Below, in pieces: positions 37,501 to 49,639 of a DNA stretch of 64,000 bases. Position 1 is the first letter of the stretch. Every line of letters starts with the position of its first letter. The position numbers and the translations under genes are program-made. Source of the stretch: Callorhinus ursinus (lineage: Eukaryota > Chordata > Mammalia > Carnivora > Otariidae); NCBI RefSeq assembly GCF_003265705.1, contig NW_020313057.1, positions 4,381,075-4,445,074 of the forward strand. Reading direction: 5' to 3'. The notes under the pieces are model-generated. The model was not told where the DNA came from, searched no databases, and was given only the letters and a program-made list of their open reading frames with translations.

Positions 37501-38548
37501 AAGAATGCAGGGTCCCAACAGACACCTGAAAAAGTGCTCCACATCACTCGGCATCAGGAAAATCCAAATCAAAACCTCAATGAGGTACCACCTCACACCC
37601 ATCAGAATGGCTAAAATTAACAAGTCAGGAATGACAGATGTTGGCGGGGATGCGGAGAAAGGGGAACCCTCCTACACTGTTGGTGGGAATGCAAGCTGGT
37701 GCAGCCACTCTGGAAAACAGTATGGAGGTTCCCCAAACAGTTGAAAATAGAGCTACCCTACGACCCAGCAATTGCACTACTGGGTATTTACCCCAAAGAT
37801 ACAAATGTAGGGACCCGAAGGGGTACGTGCACCCCGATGTTTATAGCAGCAATGTCCACAATAGCCAAACTGTGGAGAGAGCCAAGATGTCCATCGACAG
37901 ATGAATGGATAAAGAAGAGGTGGTATATATACACAATGGAATATTATGCAGCCATCAAAAGGAATGAGATCTTGCCATTTGCAACGACGTGGATGGAACT
38001 GGAGGGTGTTATGCTGAGTGAAATAAGTCAATCAGAGAAAGACATGTATCATATGACCTCACTGATATGAGGAATTCTTAATCTCAGGAAATAAACGGAG
38101 GGTTGCTGGAGTGGTGGGGGGTGGAAGAGATGGGGTGACTGGGTGATAGACATTGGGGAGACTATGTGCTATGGTGAGAGCTGTGAATTGTGCAAGACTG
38201 TTGAGTCACAGATCTGTACCTCTGAAACAAATAATGCAATATATGTTAAGAAAAAAAGAAGAAGAAGAAAAAGATAGCAGGAGGGGATGAAGGGGAGCAA
38301 GTCGGAGGGGGAGACGAACCATGAGAGACGATGGACTCTGAAAAACAAACTGAGGGTTCTAGAGGGGAGGGGGGTGGGGGGATGGGTTGGCCTGGTGATG
38401 GGTATTAGGGAGGGCACATTCTGCGTGGAGCACTGGGTGTTATGCACAAACAATGAATCATGGAACACTACGTCAAAAACTAATGATGTAATATATGGTG
38501 ATTAACATAACAATAAAAAACAGGGAAAAAAAAAGAATGTAGGGTCCC
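37501..38548 (+). mobile_element. 5'-truncated carnivore L1 with two tandem 3' UTRs
   Basis: The duplication AAGAATG(C/T)AGGGTCCC is at 37501-37516 and 38533-38548, so the body is 37517-38532. It starts in the C-terminal part of ORF2 and includes an uninterrupted frame to the ORF2 stop at about 38070 (encoded [10 protein letters not shown], then YAAIKRNEIL). A first 3' UTR ('gagggttgctggagtggtgg') ends 'atatgttaag' and an A/GAA-rich run. A second UTR of the 'gagggttctagagg' type follows from 38271 and ends at the poly-A. Confidence 0.9.
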
Positions 38549-38830
38549 TCCAGAAGTCTGTATGCCCAGGGGCTCGTGCACACTCAGCATCTCACCTTCG
38601 GGCTGGCAGAGCGACCTGCGTTCTGGAGAACGGGCACGGCCCTGTGTGCACTTGAAAAGCAAGCGGCTGATTTTTATGCAGCGTGGAACTGGGATGTTGC
38701 TTGTGATGTTTAGACTCTTGAAGCCACAGATGACACATATAATTTTTAAAATATTAGATTTTGTTTAAGTGGTAAAGTTTATAGCATCAAATATATGTTT
38801 GTTTGTTTGTTTTTTTAAGGTATCTGGATC

Positions 38831-38873
38831 TTTCTCAGATGCTTCTAGTCTCAAAATTGACAAAAGGGAGCCG
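38831..38873. repeat. Direct-repeat unit B (unidentified family)
   Basis: This is the partner of 36711-36753 in the same orientation; see that entry. The two units flank the L1 at 37517-38532. Confidence 0.6.
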
Positions 38874-39304
38874 CTGACATAAGGATGCCAGGATCAGTAG
38901 CTTGGGTGTTAGTGGGAAAATTTCTAAACAACTAACAAGCAAACATCGAGGTAGCAATACTGGGGGTAGAAGTCTATGTACTTGTGCCAAACATTTCTTG
39001 TTCTTTCTGGTGTTGTGTCTTATCTAGGTTCTGTCAACAATAGCACAATAAACATTTTTTAACCAATTGTTGACAGGTGAACCACTGGCCTTCTCGTGAG
39101 ATTCTTCACTGCACTTGAAACAAATGGAGAGAGTAAAGTCCTTGGACATGTAATGTAACAATAAAAAAGAGAAAGTGGACTGAGCTGGGAAAGGATATTC
39201 TCACCAACCAAAAATATTTTTTAAAAATTGTATCATGGCAACACACACAAATGGCCTTAATTCTAATTCCATTTTTGATTTGATTCTTGAAACCAAATGT
39301 ACTC

Positions 39305-39482
39305 GGGGCACCTGGGTGGCGCAGTCGGTTAAGCGCCCGACTCTGGATTTCAGCTCAGGGCATGATCTCAGGGTCATGAGATCGAGCCCCGCATCGGGCT
39401 CAATGCTTAGCTCAGAGTCTGCTTGAGATTCTCTCCCTCTCCCGCTGGGTAGATAAATAAATAAAATCTTAAAAAAAAAAAA
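39305..39482 (+). mobile_element. CAN-SINE, short-tail subfamily
   Basis: The head is GGGGCACCTGGGTGGCGCAG, followed by 'gactctggatttcagctca'. The CT-rich region is short, then AGATAAATAAATAAAATCTT and poly-A. The duplication AAC(C)CAAATG(T)(A/T)CTC is at 39291-39304 and about 39484-39498. Confidence 0.93.
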
Positions 39483-40234
39483 AAACCCAAATGTTCTCTG
39501 GGACATTGTTTGAACAAGCCTACTATGTCCCTTTAGCTACTTTTCATCTCGTAGTGATTCTTGGAAAGCATCAATTCTCAGGCAATATTCAGAACCCTCC
39601 TGACAATTTGCTATGGTGACCAAATCATGCTGAACCCCTGGGATCCGCTGGGATACTTTCTTTCCTGTTCTCCTCTGGGTCCTGCCGTTAGCTCCCCTTG
39701 TTTGGCCAACCTGTTGAATTCTCCTGGTTTTTGGCCCACCTTCTACCCTCTCCCAGATCCTTTCAGCCTGTAGCCAGTGCTCTGTGAGAGTCCACCTCCG
39801 GCTCTGATCACTTGAGAGACCAGGCGTCACTTTGAGAACCAGCCACGCTCCCTCATATTATGTTATTAATCTTTTTATTACTTTATTAATCTTATACCAT
39901 ATAATCCTTGGCAAGAGTTTGGCTGTAATTCTATAAAGTCACAGCAACCAATTTACAAACTCTCAAGACAACAAATGAGCTTCCAGGCAGAGGAGGCCTT
40001 GAGCAGAGCCGACCGGGGGCCTTGCAAAGTGGGAAGGGTTCTCCGAGTCGTGCCCACCACAAATCCACCACCCCCCCAACGCTGTCAGATGCCGAAGAAC
40101 ATCTGACAGAGAAAGGATTTTCTCTTCTGACTGTACCCAGCACAACTCACGCACTTCACGTGTAGTGGGAGGGTGACAGTGACTCTCACCACCCCCACAC
40201 CTCATCGAGGGAGGCTTTGAACTGAAATAACTTA

Positions 40235-40432
40235 TTTTTTTAAAGATTTTATTTATTTATTTGACAGAGAGATAGAGAGAGCACAAGTAGACAGAGGGGC
40301 AGGCAGAGGGAGAGGGAGAAGCAGGCTCCCCGCCGAGCAGGGAGCCCGATGCGGGGCTCGATCCCAGGACCCTGGGGTCATGACCTGAGCTGAAGGCAGA
40401 CGCTTAACTGACTGAGCCACCCAGGCGCCCCT
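40235..40432 (-). mobile_element. CAN-SINE, little diverged
   Basis: Minus-oriented, with TTTAAAGATTTTATTTATTTA and ACTGAGCCACCCAGGCGCCC. The perfect duplication AACTGAAATAACTTA is at 40220-40234 and 40434-40448. The body is close to the consensus of the 'TGCCTTCAGCTC' subfamily, so it is probably recent. Confidence 0.95.
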
Positions 40433-41092
40433 AAACTGAAATAACTTAATTGGAACTATTGACACTTGACAAAAAGAGCTGTCATGAAAACACACCACAG
40501 CCTGTTTGTGATGCCATCAGCCCCCAGGTAGAGCAGGAACGGGCTTTGTCTCCTGGTACGGCCTAGACCGAAGGAAAGGATTTGAAGCAAGAGAACCCTT
40601 GTGTTCCTCCAGCGCATCTTAAGCCCCAGTCCCTGGAGGCTGTCAGGGACTGTCAGGGGAACAGAGCCCCCCGGAGGTGCTGCAAAGGACGTGCGCAAGA
40701 TGGGTAGTGGTTGAGTGGGAGCAGCCCCGCCTGGGTGACACGTGTTGGGTTCCCAGGTCCACTCACCCAAATCCCATAGCACGCCAGCCTCCCAGACGCC
40801 CTACGGGACATTCTGCATCTCTTCCCCGCCACGTGAATCACACTGTCAAATACCAGGCTTCATGCCTCCTGACCACAAGCACATCGCTCGGGTCTGTATT
40901 TTTAGGGCTTAGCATATTCTGTGTGGTTAACAAATGGCTATTCCTGACATGAATTTGGGGGATAAAACAGGCAGAATTAGCCCTAAGTCTCTGCATGTGG
41001 CCAATTGTCATGCGTGCTGCTCTCCTTGTAAAACTTTTCTTCAAAGGGATTTCAGAATTACTACTTTTCGGTCTCAAGGGCAGTAAAAGATT

Positions 41093-42619
41093 AAGTGATC
41101 TCTCAGCACAAAAACAGACATATAGACCAATGGAACAGAATAGAGAACCCAGATATGGACCCTCAACTCTATGGTCAAATAATCTTTGACAAAGCAGGAA
41201 AAAACATGCAATGGAAAAAAGACAGTCTCTTCAATAAATGGTGCTGGGAAAATTGGACAGCCACATGCAGAAGAATGAAACTGGACCATTCTCTAACACC
41301 TTACACAAAGATAAACTCAAAGTGGAGGAAAGACCTCAATGTGAGACAGGAATCCATCAAAATCCTAGAGGAGAACATAGGCAGTAACCTCTTTGACATC
41401 GCCCACAGCAATTTCTTTCAAGATACATCTCCAAAAGCTAGTGAAACAAAAGCAAAAATGAACTTTTGGGACTTCATCAAGATAAAAAGCTTCTGCACAG
41501 CAAAGGAAACAGTCAACAAAACAAAGAGGCAACCCACAGAATGGGAGAAGATATTTGCAAATGACACTACAGATAAAGGGCTGGTATCCAAGATCTATAA
41601 AGAACTTCTCAAACTCAACACCCAAAAAACAAATAATCAAGTCAAAAAGTGGGCAGAAGATGTGAAAAGACACTTCTCTGAAGAAGACATAGAAATAGCT
41701 AACAGAAACGTGAAAAAATGTTCATCATCATTAGCCATCAGGGAAATTCAAATCAAAACCACATTGAGATACCACCATACAGCAGTTACAATGGCAAAAA
41801 TGGACAGGGAAAGAAACATCAAATGTTGGAGAGGTTGTGGAGAAAGGGGAACCCTCTTACACTGTTGGTGGGAATGCAAGCTGGTACAGCCACTTTGGAA
41901 AACAGTGTGGAGGTTCCTCAAAAATTTAAAAATAGAGTTACCCTATGACCCAGCAATGGCACTCCTGGGTATTTACCTCAAAGACACAGATGTAGTGAAA
42001 AGAAGGGCCATGTGCACCCCAGTGTTCATAGCAGCAATGGCCGCAATAGCCAAACTGTGGAAAGAGCCGAGATGCCCTTCGACAGACGAATGGATAAAGA
42101 TGTGGTCCATATATACACTGGAATATTACTCAGCCATCAGAAAGGATGAATACCCAACTTTTACATCCACATGGATGGGACTGGAGGAGATTATGCTCAG
42201 TGAAGTAAGTCAAGCAGAGAAAGTCAATTATCATATGGTTTCACTTATTTGTGGAACATAAGGAATAGCAGGGAGGACACTAGGAGAAGGAAGGGAAAAA
42301 TGAAGGGGGGGCAATCGGAGGGGGAGATGAACCATGAGAGACGATGGACTCTGAGAAACAAACTGAGGGTTCTAGAGGGGAGGGGGGTGGGGTGATGGCT
42401 TAGCCGGGTGATGGGTATTAAGGAGGGCACGTACTGCATGGAGCCCTGGGTGTTATACAAAAACAATGGATTGTGGATCACCACATCAAAAACTAATGAT
42501 GTATTGTATGGTGACTAACATAACATAATAAAATTAAAAAAAAAAAACACACCCTCAACCTTCTTTGTAAGAGATCCGTAAGATAGACACACACACGCAC
42601 ACACAAAGTGATCTCTCAG
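41093..42619 (+). mobile_element. 5'-truncated L1 with near-intact ORF2 C-terminus and displaced target-site duplication
   Basis: The L1 starts at about 41107 ('cacaaaaacagacatataga') and encodes the last roughly 385 residues of an ORF2-like protein without a stop (41107-42261, ending at TAA). Recognisable parts are [20 protein letters not shown] and [20 protein letters not shown]. The segment lies after the reverse-transcriptase catalytic domain and includes the Cys-rich C-terminal region; it cannot be autonomous. The 3' UTR ends in a poly-A at about 42547. The duplication AAGTGATCTCTCAG is at 41093-41106 and 42606-42619, 58 bases past the poly-A. Confidence 0.9.
41107..42261 (+). pseudogene. 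L1 ORF2 C-terminal remnant
   Basis: The open frame begins inside the truncated L1. It has no own start context; the first ATG-initiated reading at 41095 lies partly in the flanking genomic duplication. The encoded protein corresponds to the distal part of L1 ORF2p, after the reverse-transcriptase domain. The intact reading over more than 380 codons implies a fairly young insertion, not a selected gene. Its promoter and the endonuclease and reverse-transcriptase domains are missing. Confidence 0.85.
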
Positions 42620-43324
42620 AACTTCCTTTCCGGCCCGATCTTGGGGGGATCGGGATCTTCCATGTTTTTAGCCATCCCTGACAGAAAGAGCATCCCATTG
42701 GCTGGTTTTGTTTGCTCCAGTAAACAGAAGTTCTGATACCACGTAAAGGATGCAGCTTTAGCAAAGCAACCCCGAGCTACTGTAGACATCTTTGGACCAA
42801 CAGATGTGGTCCTCTTTTCTGAGGCTTTTCTCATGCTCTTTAGTGAAACAGCTGGTTTAAAATGTAAAATAATCGAATTTACTGCTGGGAGACTTGCTAC
42901 CAACCCACTGGAAAATTCCACTGGGTGGGAAACGTCCTACAACCCGAGCTGTTTTATTTTGGTTGTGAGAAGGGTTCCTGGTAAAGGGAAGGACTCCAGA
43001 GATTTCAAAAAGGAAGGAAAAAAATTCAGAAACCTTTCATCTTGTTTTTAAAACAATTAAATTGCCCATATTCCTTACTGAAAGAGAAGAGAAGGGCCTA
43101 ACCAAGTCTAACTGGAAGCGGGAAGAGGGGCTGTCTATTGGCGTGGCGGTGACACTCAATCCCCAGGCTCTAAAAAAACAGAAAAGGAATTTTCCCTTTT
43201 CCTGCGCTCTCAGGGATATGCTGAAGAGCACTTTCTGCAGAGAGAGGAAGAGACGGAGAAGAGCTCACCCTGTTACCAAGTTCATGTCCTTCAGTAAAAG
43301 AAATCTGGGATCCCCCACTTATTA

Positions 43325-43445
43325 CACCTGTGGACTCGGGCGAGTCATTTGATCTCCTTAAGCCTCCAGTTTGTTCATCTGTAAAATGGGTACATTCACA
43401 GAGCCCAACCTTTCTTTAGGACTAACGTAATGAGGCTTCATGAAA
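43325..43445 (+). mobile_element. MIR fragment
   Basis: 'ggactcgggcgagtcatttg', 'atctccttaagcctccagtt', 'tgttcatctgtaaaatgggt' are the MIR core 'gggcaagtcacttaacctctctgtgcctcagtttcctcatctgtaaaatggg'. Confidence 0.75.
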
Positions 43446-46400
43446 ATAATACACATAATAAGTTACAGAGAGAGCTAATAGTAGTTTATTATGTAAGGAT
43501 GAAGGGTTGAGAGAACCACAGGAACAAAAAGAGAACAGAGGGTTTATTATTTTTTAGAATTAAGGATGGACAGATCCTTGATGTCGTTTAGTACTTTGCC
43601 TTGATTCTAGCTTTACATAATGGAAATGATTCGTAAATGGAGATTTCCACCCTTTGCATTAGAACCTTCAGAAATCAGACCGAACTGGGCCCACAAGTGA
43701 TGGAAGGGCACATCTAAGAACTTGAATCTTTGAGTTGGAGGGAGCCTTCAAACCCCCTATACCAACCTCCTATCCAGTTGGTTCCTCTGTCCGTTGAGTT
43801 ACGAATCCTTTTATTCACTTATTCACCAACATACTTCTACAGTTCCCTCTCGGTCCAGGCACAGTTCTAGAGACTGCATCCCAGGAACTGCCCATTTGTC
43901 ATTGCTGACAGCGCCACGGGCGTGAGAACAGTCTGTCATGGCTGCAAGGGTGCAATGCCCAACTCCAGCCCATTCTTCATTTCATTGGCCCCATTTATAA
44001 TTCCTTCTTAGAGGGAGGTTAGAAAAATTTGTTCCAGAAGACTACCTATAAATATGAATGTATCCTCATTTTTTCCCTAACTCTTTGGGGTTTGCAAAAC
44101 TCCTGTGTATCTCAGAGAATTTGTTAACTTTCTATGCCTCAGTTTCCTGTCTTGAAGGGCATCTGCTACTTCATCCTGAAATTATGTCTTCATGGTAAAG
44201 AATCTGAGCTCAAGTGAAGCGTTGCATGGGACCCTTCGTGTCAAGGAATACGGTTAGGGATTTGTGTCTAATCCAGCCCCAAAGAGTCAGTGACAACACG
44301 TGTCCAAGAAGTGGCAAGAAGGATTTCTTGCAAACACTGGGAGAGAAACAGGACATTTCTACCCAGGGGCTGCCTGTCCAGGGATGATGAATAAAATTCT
44401 ACAGATCAAGGGAAGTACAATTCAGGCATCCATTTCAGGTGGAATTTGGCCTTAGGAAGAACCGATTACAATGAGGGGCAGGACCGACACTGAGTCAGAA
44501 CCCTTTCTGTCGGCGGAACGTCCAGCAGCAGGGGGATTAAAAAAGAAAAATCCCGGATAACGAGGGGCTTTACTGTGAGCATCCTCATAAATGGTGTTGC
44601 CTCACCAAGGTTTAGAGTACTGCCATCTGGGTGGCTGGCACATAAAAATACAGCTGAAATACAGACTCATTCTTTGCCTGTGGTTTGCCTTCCACCCACA
44701 GTCCCGGAAGGTCAGACGAGTATTCCTGGGACCCCTGTCCTTCTGCTGATACAAGTTCCTTTGCACTTTCTCATCCTTCTCTTAGAGTTGCAAGTGACTA
44801 AAAATGCATCACAAAACGGCAGCTTGCTCTGATTTTCCTGGTAGCCTCTTGGATGTTACCACAGGCATGAAAAGTCCCCTCGAAAGCACCGGCCCGGTTT
44901 GTAATTACCGTTCCGATCGGAGCTGGATTGCCATTCAAATGCTGCCAAAGCCAGAATGTGGCCGGTGGGTGGTGGTGGGGGGGTGAGGCTCAGGACTGGG
45001 AAGGGAGTGGAAAATGGGAAGACAGCTGGTGTTTGAAAATGTGGGAGAGACCTGGAATTCGGTGGGAGGGAGGAGGGGAAGTGTTCTGAGTGAGGCATTT
45101 CAGAGCAACGTGGCAAGAAATAAGCCTGTCTTGTGCTCCTTTAGAGGTGGTCCCAAGATCCAGGCTCTGCCCTCCAGGATTCGTGATGGCAACGGGATGG
45201 CACCTTCGCTACTTCTGAAATCTGACAAGTTCCGTGTCAAGATTGAGAGGACCTTCAAAGGCATTCCAGTGTTTGGGGTTTTAATCATTAAAAGGAAAAA
45301 AAAAAAAAAAAACCAACCGGTAAGTTCCAAAATGGCGCAAGGCTTCTTTTCCTCCATGCCACCACGGCACAGTGGTACCAGTTTGGAAACTATGACACTC
45401 CGTCCCAATATGATGGAGAGAGGAGCCATCCAGAAATTGCAGAAGGGTGAAGAGTGTGAAGGGCACAGTGTGAAGAGTGAGGTAGGGGACTGGACACGTG
45501 TAGTGGGGGCTCCTCCAAGGCATGGCTGGGAGAGCTCTGCCCACCTGCTGACAAGGAGCTTCTGTCCCCGCCAGGCTAATCGAAGGAGCAGTCTCCCCAC
45601 TCAAGGGGCCCTGTTCTCTCTAACTGATGGGGTCTGGCTGCTGCACCCGGGGCGACGAAACGCTCGCTGCTGGTTGTCACTGACTAGCTGCTGAGAGAGA
45701 AGGAAAGAGAAAATTCTTATCTGGGTCCCCTGCCTACCCACCTGCACCCTGCATGGCCACTTACAAGTTCTATAAACCCTGTTTCAACACCAACGGTCTG
45801 AGGGGATGAAAATGACATGATGCTCACAGCCATATACTAAAATGTGATGTTTAAGGGAGCAAATAAAAAAATCAAGCTCTGTGGGACAAATGGCCACACG
45901 GAAGAGTAAGGACAAAGTGCTAGGGGCGGAGGGCCCACAGGGAAAGGTGAGAGGAATCACTGTGACAGGTTGCTGACAAGGACAAAAATGGGTGATGGTA
46001 ACTTACTCTCTTTTTTTCTTATCTATTCTGAGGGAAGATGGGAAAAAATGGTGTCAGTATCCTCGACACATGGATATTTATAGATTTAAAGTAGTCATGT
46101 GTCTCTAGAAATATATGATGGCAGAACCAGAAAAAGTCAGAGAGCTCAGTTAGTCCATCCAAGAAACTGAGAACCCAAGAGTTTAATGAAGGGCTCAGGC
46201 CTCCCACCTGTCTAACCAATGGTGGAGATGTGCAGGCTACTTGTCCCAGTGCTGTGACTGGCACCAACTAGGGGCTGGGTGTCATGGAGAACAGAGGTCC
46301 TCGTCCCAACACCACGCTGGCTGCAAGGACTACTTTCCAAGATCTCATCAGAGCCACAAGTCCCAAATCAAGCTCTAAGAACGCCACTGTCTCATGAATT

Positions 46401-47489
46401 AAGGGCATTCCTCTAACTGTCAAAAAATATGCCGAGAATGTTGACCAACCTTTCTTCATTTCCATTTACAAGAGACACGATGAAACTTGTTTCAACTATT
46501 TTAGCCCGAGCTAGACCAAAGAGCTATGCGGGCAGCACTACAAGTAAGTTATGGAAGGAAACCAGAAGGACTCCTTTCCCAAAGCTTTAGTAACATGACA
46601 ATCAGCCACCACGTGAAGAACCGTGGTGTGGTTGTGCTGATAAACACAGCCGTGGACCAGGTGTAAGTGCGCGCCTTCCTGTTTTTGAGCAACATCCCAC
46701 AATGAAACAGTGTGGTTGCTGCTGGTATGGACTCCAGACGAAGGACGGTGCACTGTGGTGGATCATCACTCAGTAGGGCTCGATGAAAAAGGAAAGTCTT
46801 ATTTAGCTCAGAAACATCACAAAGCAATTCAAGTCTCTGCCACCCTGCCTTCCTGCCCCTTCTAAAGCCAAGTTTGGGATTCCTGAGTCACGCTGCCAGC
46901 AAGAGAACACATGCTTGTCTTCCTCTGGCAAGGCACTCTGTCACTTAATCTATAGACCATGGTTTGAAGGTCTTCTAAACTGCTTAATTTTCTTTCTGAA
47001 ATCAGGAGAACGAGACCCACAGAACTGGAGAAATCACATTAGTGCACAAAGAGCAACATCAAGAAATAAAACAACAGGCTTTCCTCTACCAAGAGGAGTT
47101 GATGTGTCATCTTTAGTTTATCAACGACATGACTAGAATGGGTGCTTTCTGTGACTGCCTGCTTCTATTTAGTGATTCAAGAGAGACCATTTGGATATTT
47201 TAATTAACACAGCAGAGCAAGTAACGTAAGTAACTTATTAACTTTCTTAGCTCTGACTTTTCCCTTATTGGTGACACCAAGGGGAATGTTATACCTGGCT
47301 CAATTACATGGCTTCCAAATCTAGGTCAATACCGTCCTGACTGCCACCATGTTACCCCGAGAAGCTGATTGCCACCAGATAGCCCCATCCTTTCTTCAAA
47401 ATTATCCCCAAGTACTTGTTTATGCGAGCCCCCTCTCCAAGCCAAATGAGTCTGTTCATTTCTTCCATAGCCGACAAGTAGTAGTTTGG

Positions 47490-47645
47490 GACTCTGGGCC
47501 TTTGTTCTCCTGCTTATACTCTCCCCATCTTGGCCCAGAATTCTACTCTTCCTTCAAATCACGCCTCTCCCACGAGTGTTTCCCTGGTCATTCCAGTCCT
47601 TGCTGATCCCTCTCTCACCTGTATTTGTAATGTTGCTTCTGAAGT
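47490..47645 (+). mobile_element. Probable L2 fragment
   Basis: 'agaattctactcttccttca', 'aatcacgcctctcccacgag', 'tgtttccctggtcattccag' resemble the LINE2 segment 'ttcaagtcccagctcaaatgccacctcctccaggaagccttccctgac'. Short and diverged. Confidence 0.5.
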
Positions 47646-48589
47646 ACTGCAAACACGCTACCTTATATGGGTCTGTATCACCCACCGGCCGGACTCCATT
47701 GGAGGGGCCCCTAGGTGTTAGAGCGAGCTCTAGGAGCTGCCAGCAGTGGGAACCCCAGACACAGTGACGGACAGATGCCCACACTCTCCTGCCATCAATG
47801 AGGTGATGCTCTGCAAGCACCCTGGCTCCTCATCAAGGACGTGTAATATCTGGACAGCTGTTAAGGGTAAAGGGTGAAGTTCAAGGTACTCAGACCCCTT
47901 TGCCTTCTCAGGCACCATGTGCACTGGGATACTTCGGATAAACAGCCCTTTTTTTCATTATTTCATCATTAGGGAGTTCATTTAAACTGAAGTAATCTTG
48001 ATATTGCCAAAATTCACTATTCAGCTGAATAGCCATTTAGGCAACAGCAGTAAGAACAACAACAACAAACAACAGCCTTCACAAATTGAAGCCGATACTT
48101 CTAGCTAGAAGGAGTCTAAACTAGAGCTGAAAACAGAGAGCAGCCCTCTGCGTCTGGCTTGGGCTCCTGGACAGCACGGACCCCAGAATCGGGAGTGCCG
48201 ACGGGGCGTCAGGGCTGGGCTCTCCTGTGTTCAAATTGAAACTGACCAGTAGAGGTGGGGCTGTGGCTTCTTTGTCCAAGATCCCAAATTCCAAGACCTT
48301 GCAGAGATAAGCCAGTGGTGGGGGCGGGGGGCAGGTGGGAGGGGCGGCGTCTAGCCCCAGGGTTGACAGCATCCTGGGGTCCTCTTTACAAAGACCTGCT
48401 TCACTTTCTGCCCACTGGTTGTCGGGCTCCCACTGGCTTAATCAATTAATCATTCAAATGATCCATAATTCAAGCTCCCCAAAGTCCAAGATCAACACCT
48501 AGTCTTCATCTTACTTGATTTAATAGCAACAACTGACACAAGAACTTTCTCCAACCCGAAGCACTTCCCAAGATACCACAGTGCCCTGG

Positions 48590-48770
48590 TTCTCTTCCTG
48601 CTTCACACGCTGCCCCCTCACAGTCCCGGGGTCTCCAGGACTCAGCCCTGGGACCTCTCCTCTCCTCCATCGTTCCCTGCACCCCCCCACCCTTGGCCAT
48701 TTCATCCAGGTTCACGGCTTCAAAATACATCTGGAAGCTGTCAGCCCTCAAATACAGTCCATCCTCATGA
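48590..48770 (+). mobile_element. L2 fragment
   Basis: 'ggtctccaggactcagccct', 'gggacctctcctctcctcca', 'catccaggttcacggcttca', 'aaatacatctggaagctgtc' are the LINE2 3' region. It abuts the Tigger remnant. Confidence 0.6.
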
Positions 48771-49398
48771 CACACGGGTTCCATACTTGTGTAAAATTGC
48801 CTCCTTGCTAAAATTTGTAGCCGCCAAATCAATGCTTGCCATGCCTTTGCAGTCACTTGTGGACGTGAGCAGAGAGGCTCCGGCTGAGTTTCTAAGGCGC
48901 ACTTTCCCAGCTGAAGTCAAACAAGGCGACACTCTACTCTCCTGTTTCGACTCTCACGCTATAAACAAGTATCATTTCATGGTCTAGTTAGTGTCATGTT
49001 TTTCACATTTCTGCACATTTTGTAGATTCACAGTTTAAAACGGCCCCCAAGTGCAGTGATGAAGTGCCGTCTAGGGTTCCCAGCACAAGAAAGTGGAGAT
49101 GTGCTTATAGAGAAAATATGTGGCTAGAGAGGCTTCCTTTAGGCGGAGGTTATGGGGCTGTTGGCCATGAGTTCAACATTCAGGAATCGAGACTATATAT
49201 TAAATAAGGTGTCACTGAACTGAAATACATGTAAAACAATATCAGGCATCGATGAGTAGATGAAAATGCAGGGACCAGAGGCTCATGAGGAATCTGACCC
49301 TGATCTCCCCTGGTAACAGTGGGTCAGTATTTACTAGTTCAGGGTCAAGGTGATGTTACAGAACATCATTACTGTGCATAATGAGAATCGACTCTATC
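48756..49398 (+). mobile_element. Tigger-type (pogo) DNA transposon remnant
   Basis: The left part reads 'catcctcatgacacacgggt'. The interior includes 'cagtgatgaagtgccgtcta' and 'ggggctgttggccatgagtt', which translates to a degenerate helix-turn-helix of pogo transposases ('AVGHEFN'). The right end reads 'gcataatgagaatcgactct'. These blocks match eutherian Tigger elements from memory. It is disrupted by stops and is inert. Confidence 0.65.
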
Positions 49399-49639
49399 TT
49401 GTTGCAGACCAGATCTCTCCCCAGAACTCCAGACCTGTGTTCCAACTGCCTTCTCGACCTTGCAAACTTTTAACAAATCAAAATCCCGAGCCCCTGGTAA
49501 TATTTCTGCAACCTGCTCTTTCCACAGACTTTTACTTCTCAAGTAAGGGAAACTGTACCCTTCCAGGGGCTCAGGCCAAAAGGACCTTAGAATTATCATT
49601 GATTTCTCTGTCTCTAAAACCCTGCTTTTAGTTTTTCAG

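Noticed and set aside
41095..42261. A new intact gene of 388 codons
   Set aside because: The translation is the C-terminal part of L1 ORF2. The ATG at 41095 falls in the flanking target-site duplication and has no L1 start context.
45014..45694. Plus-strand open frame of 226 codons
   Set aside because: It contains a Lys run coded by a poly-A stretch (45295-45311) and has no recognisable domain. The reverse strand is equally open, which indicates composition rather than coding.
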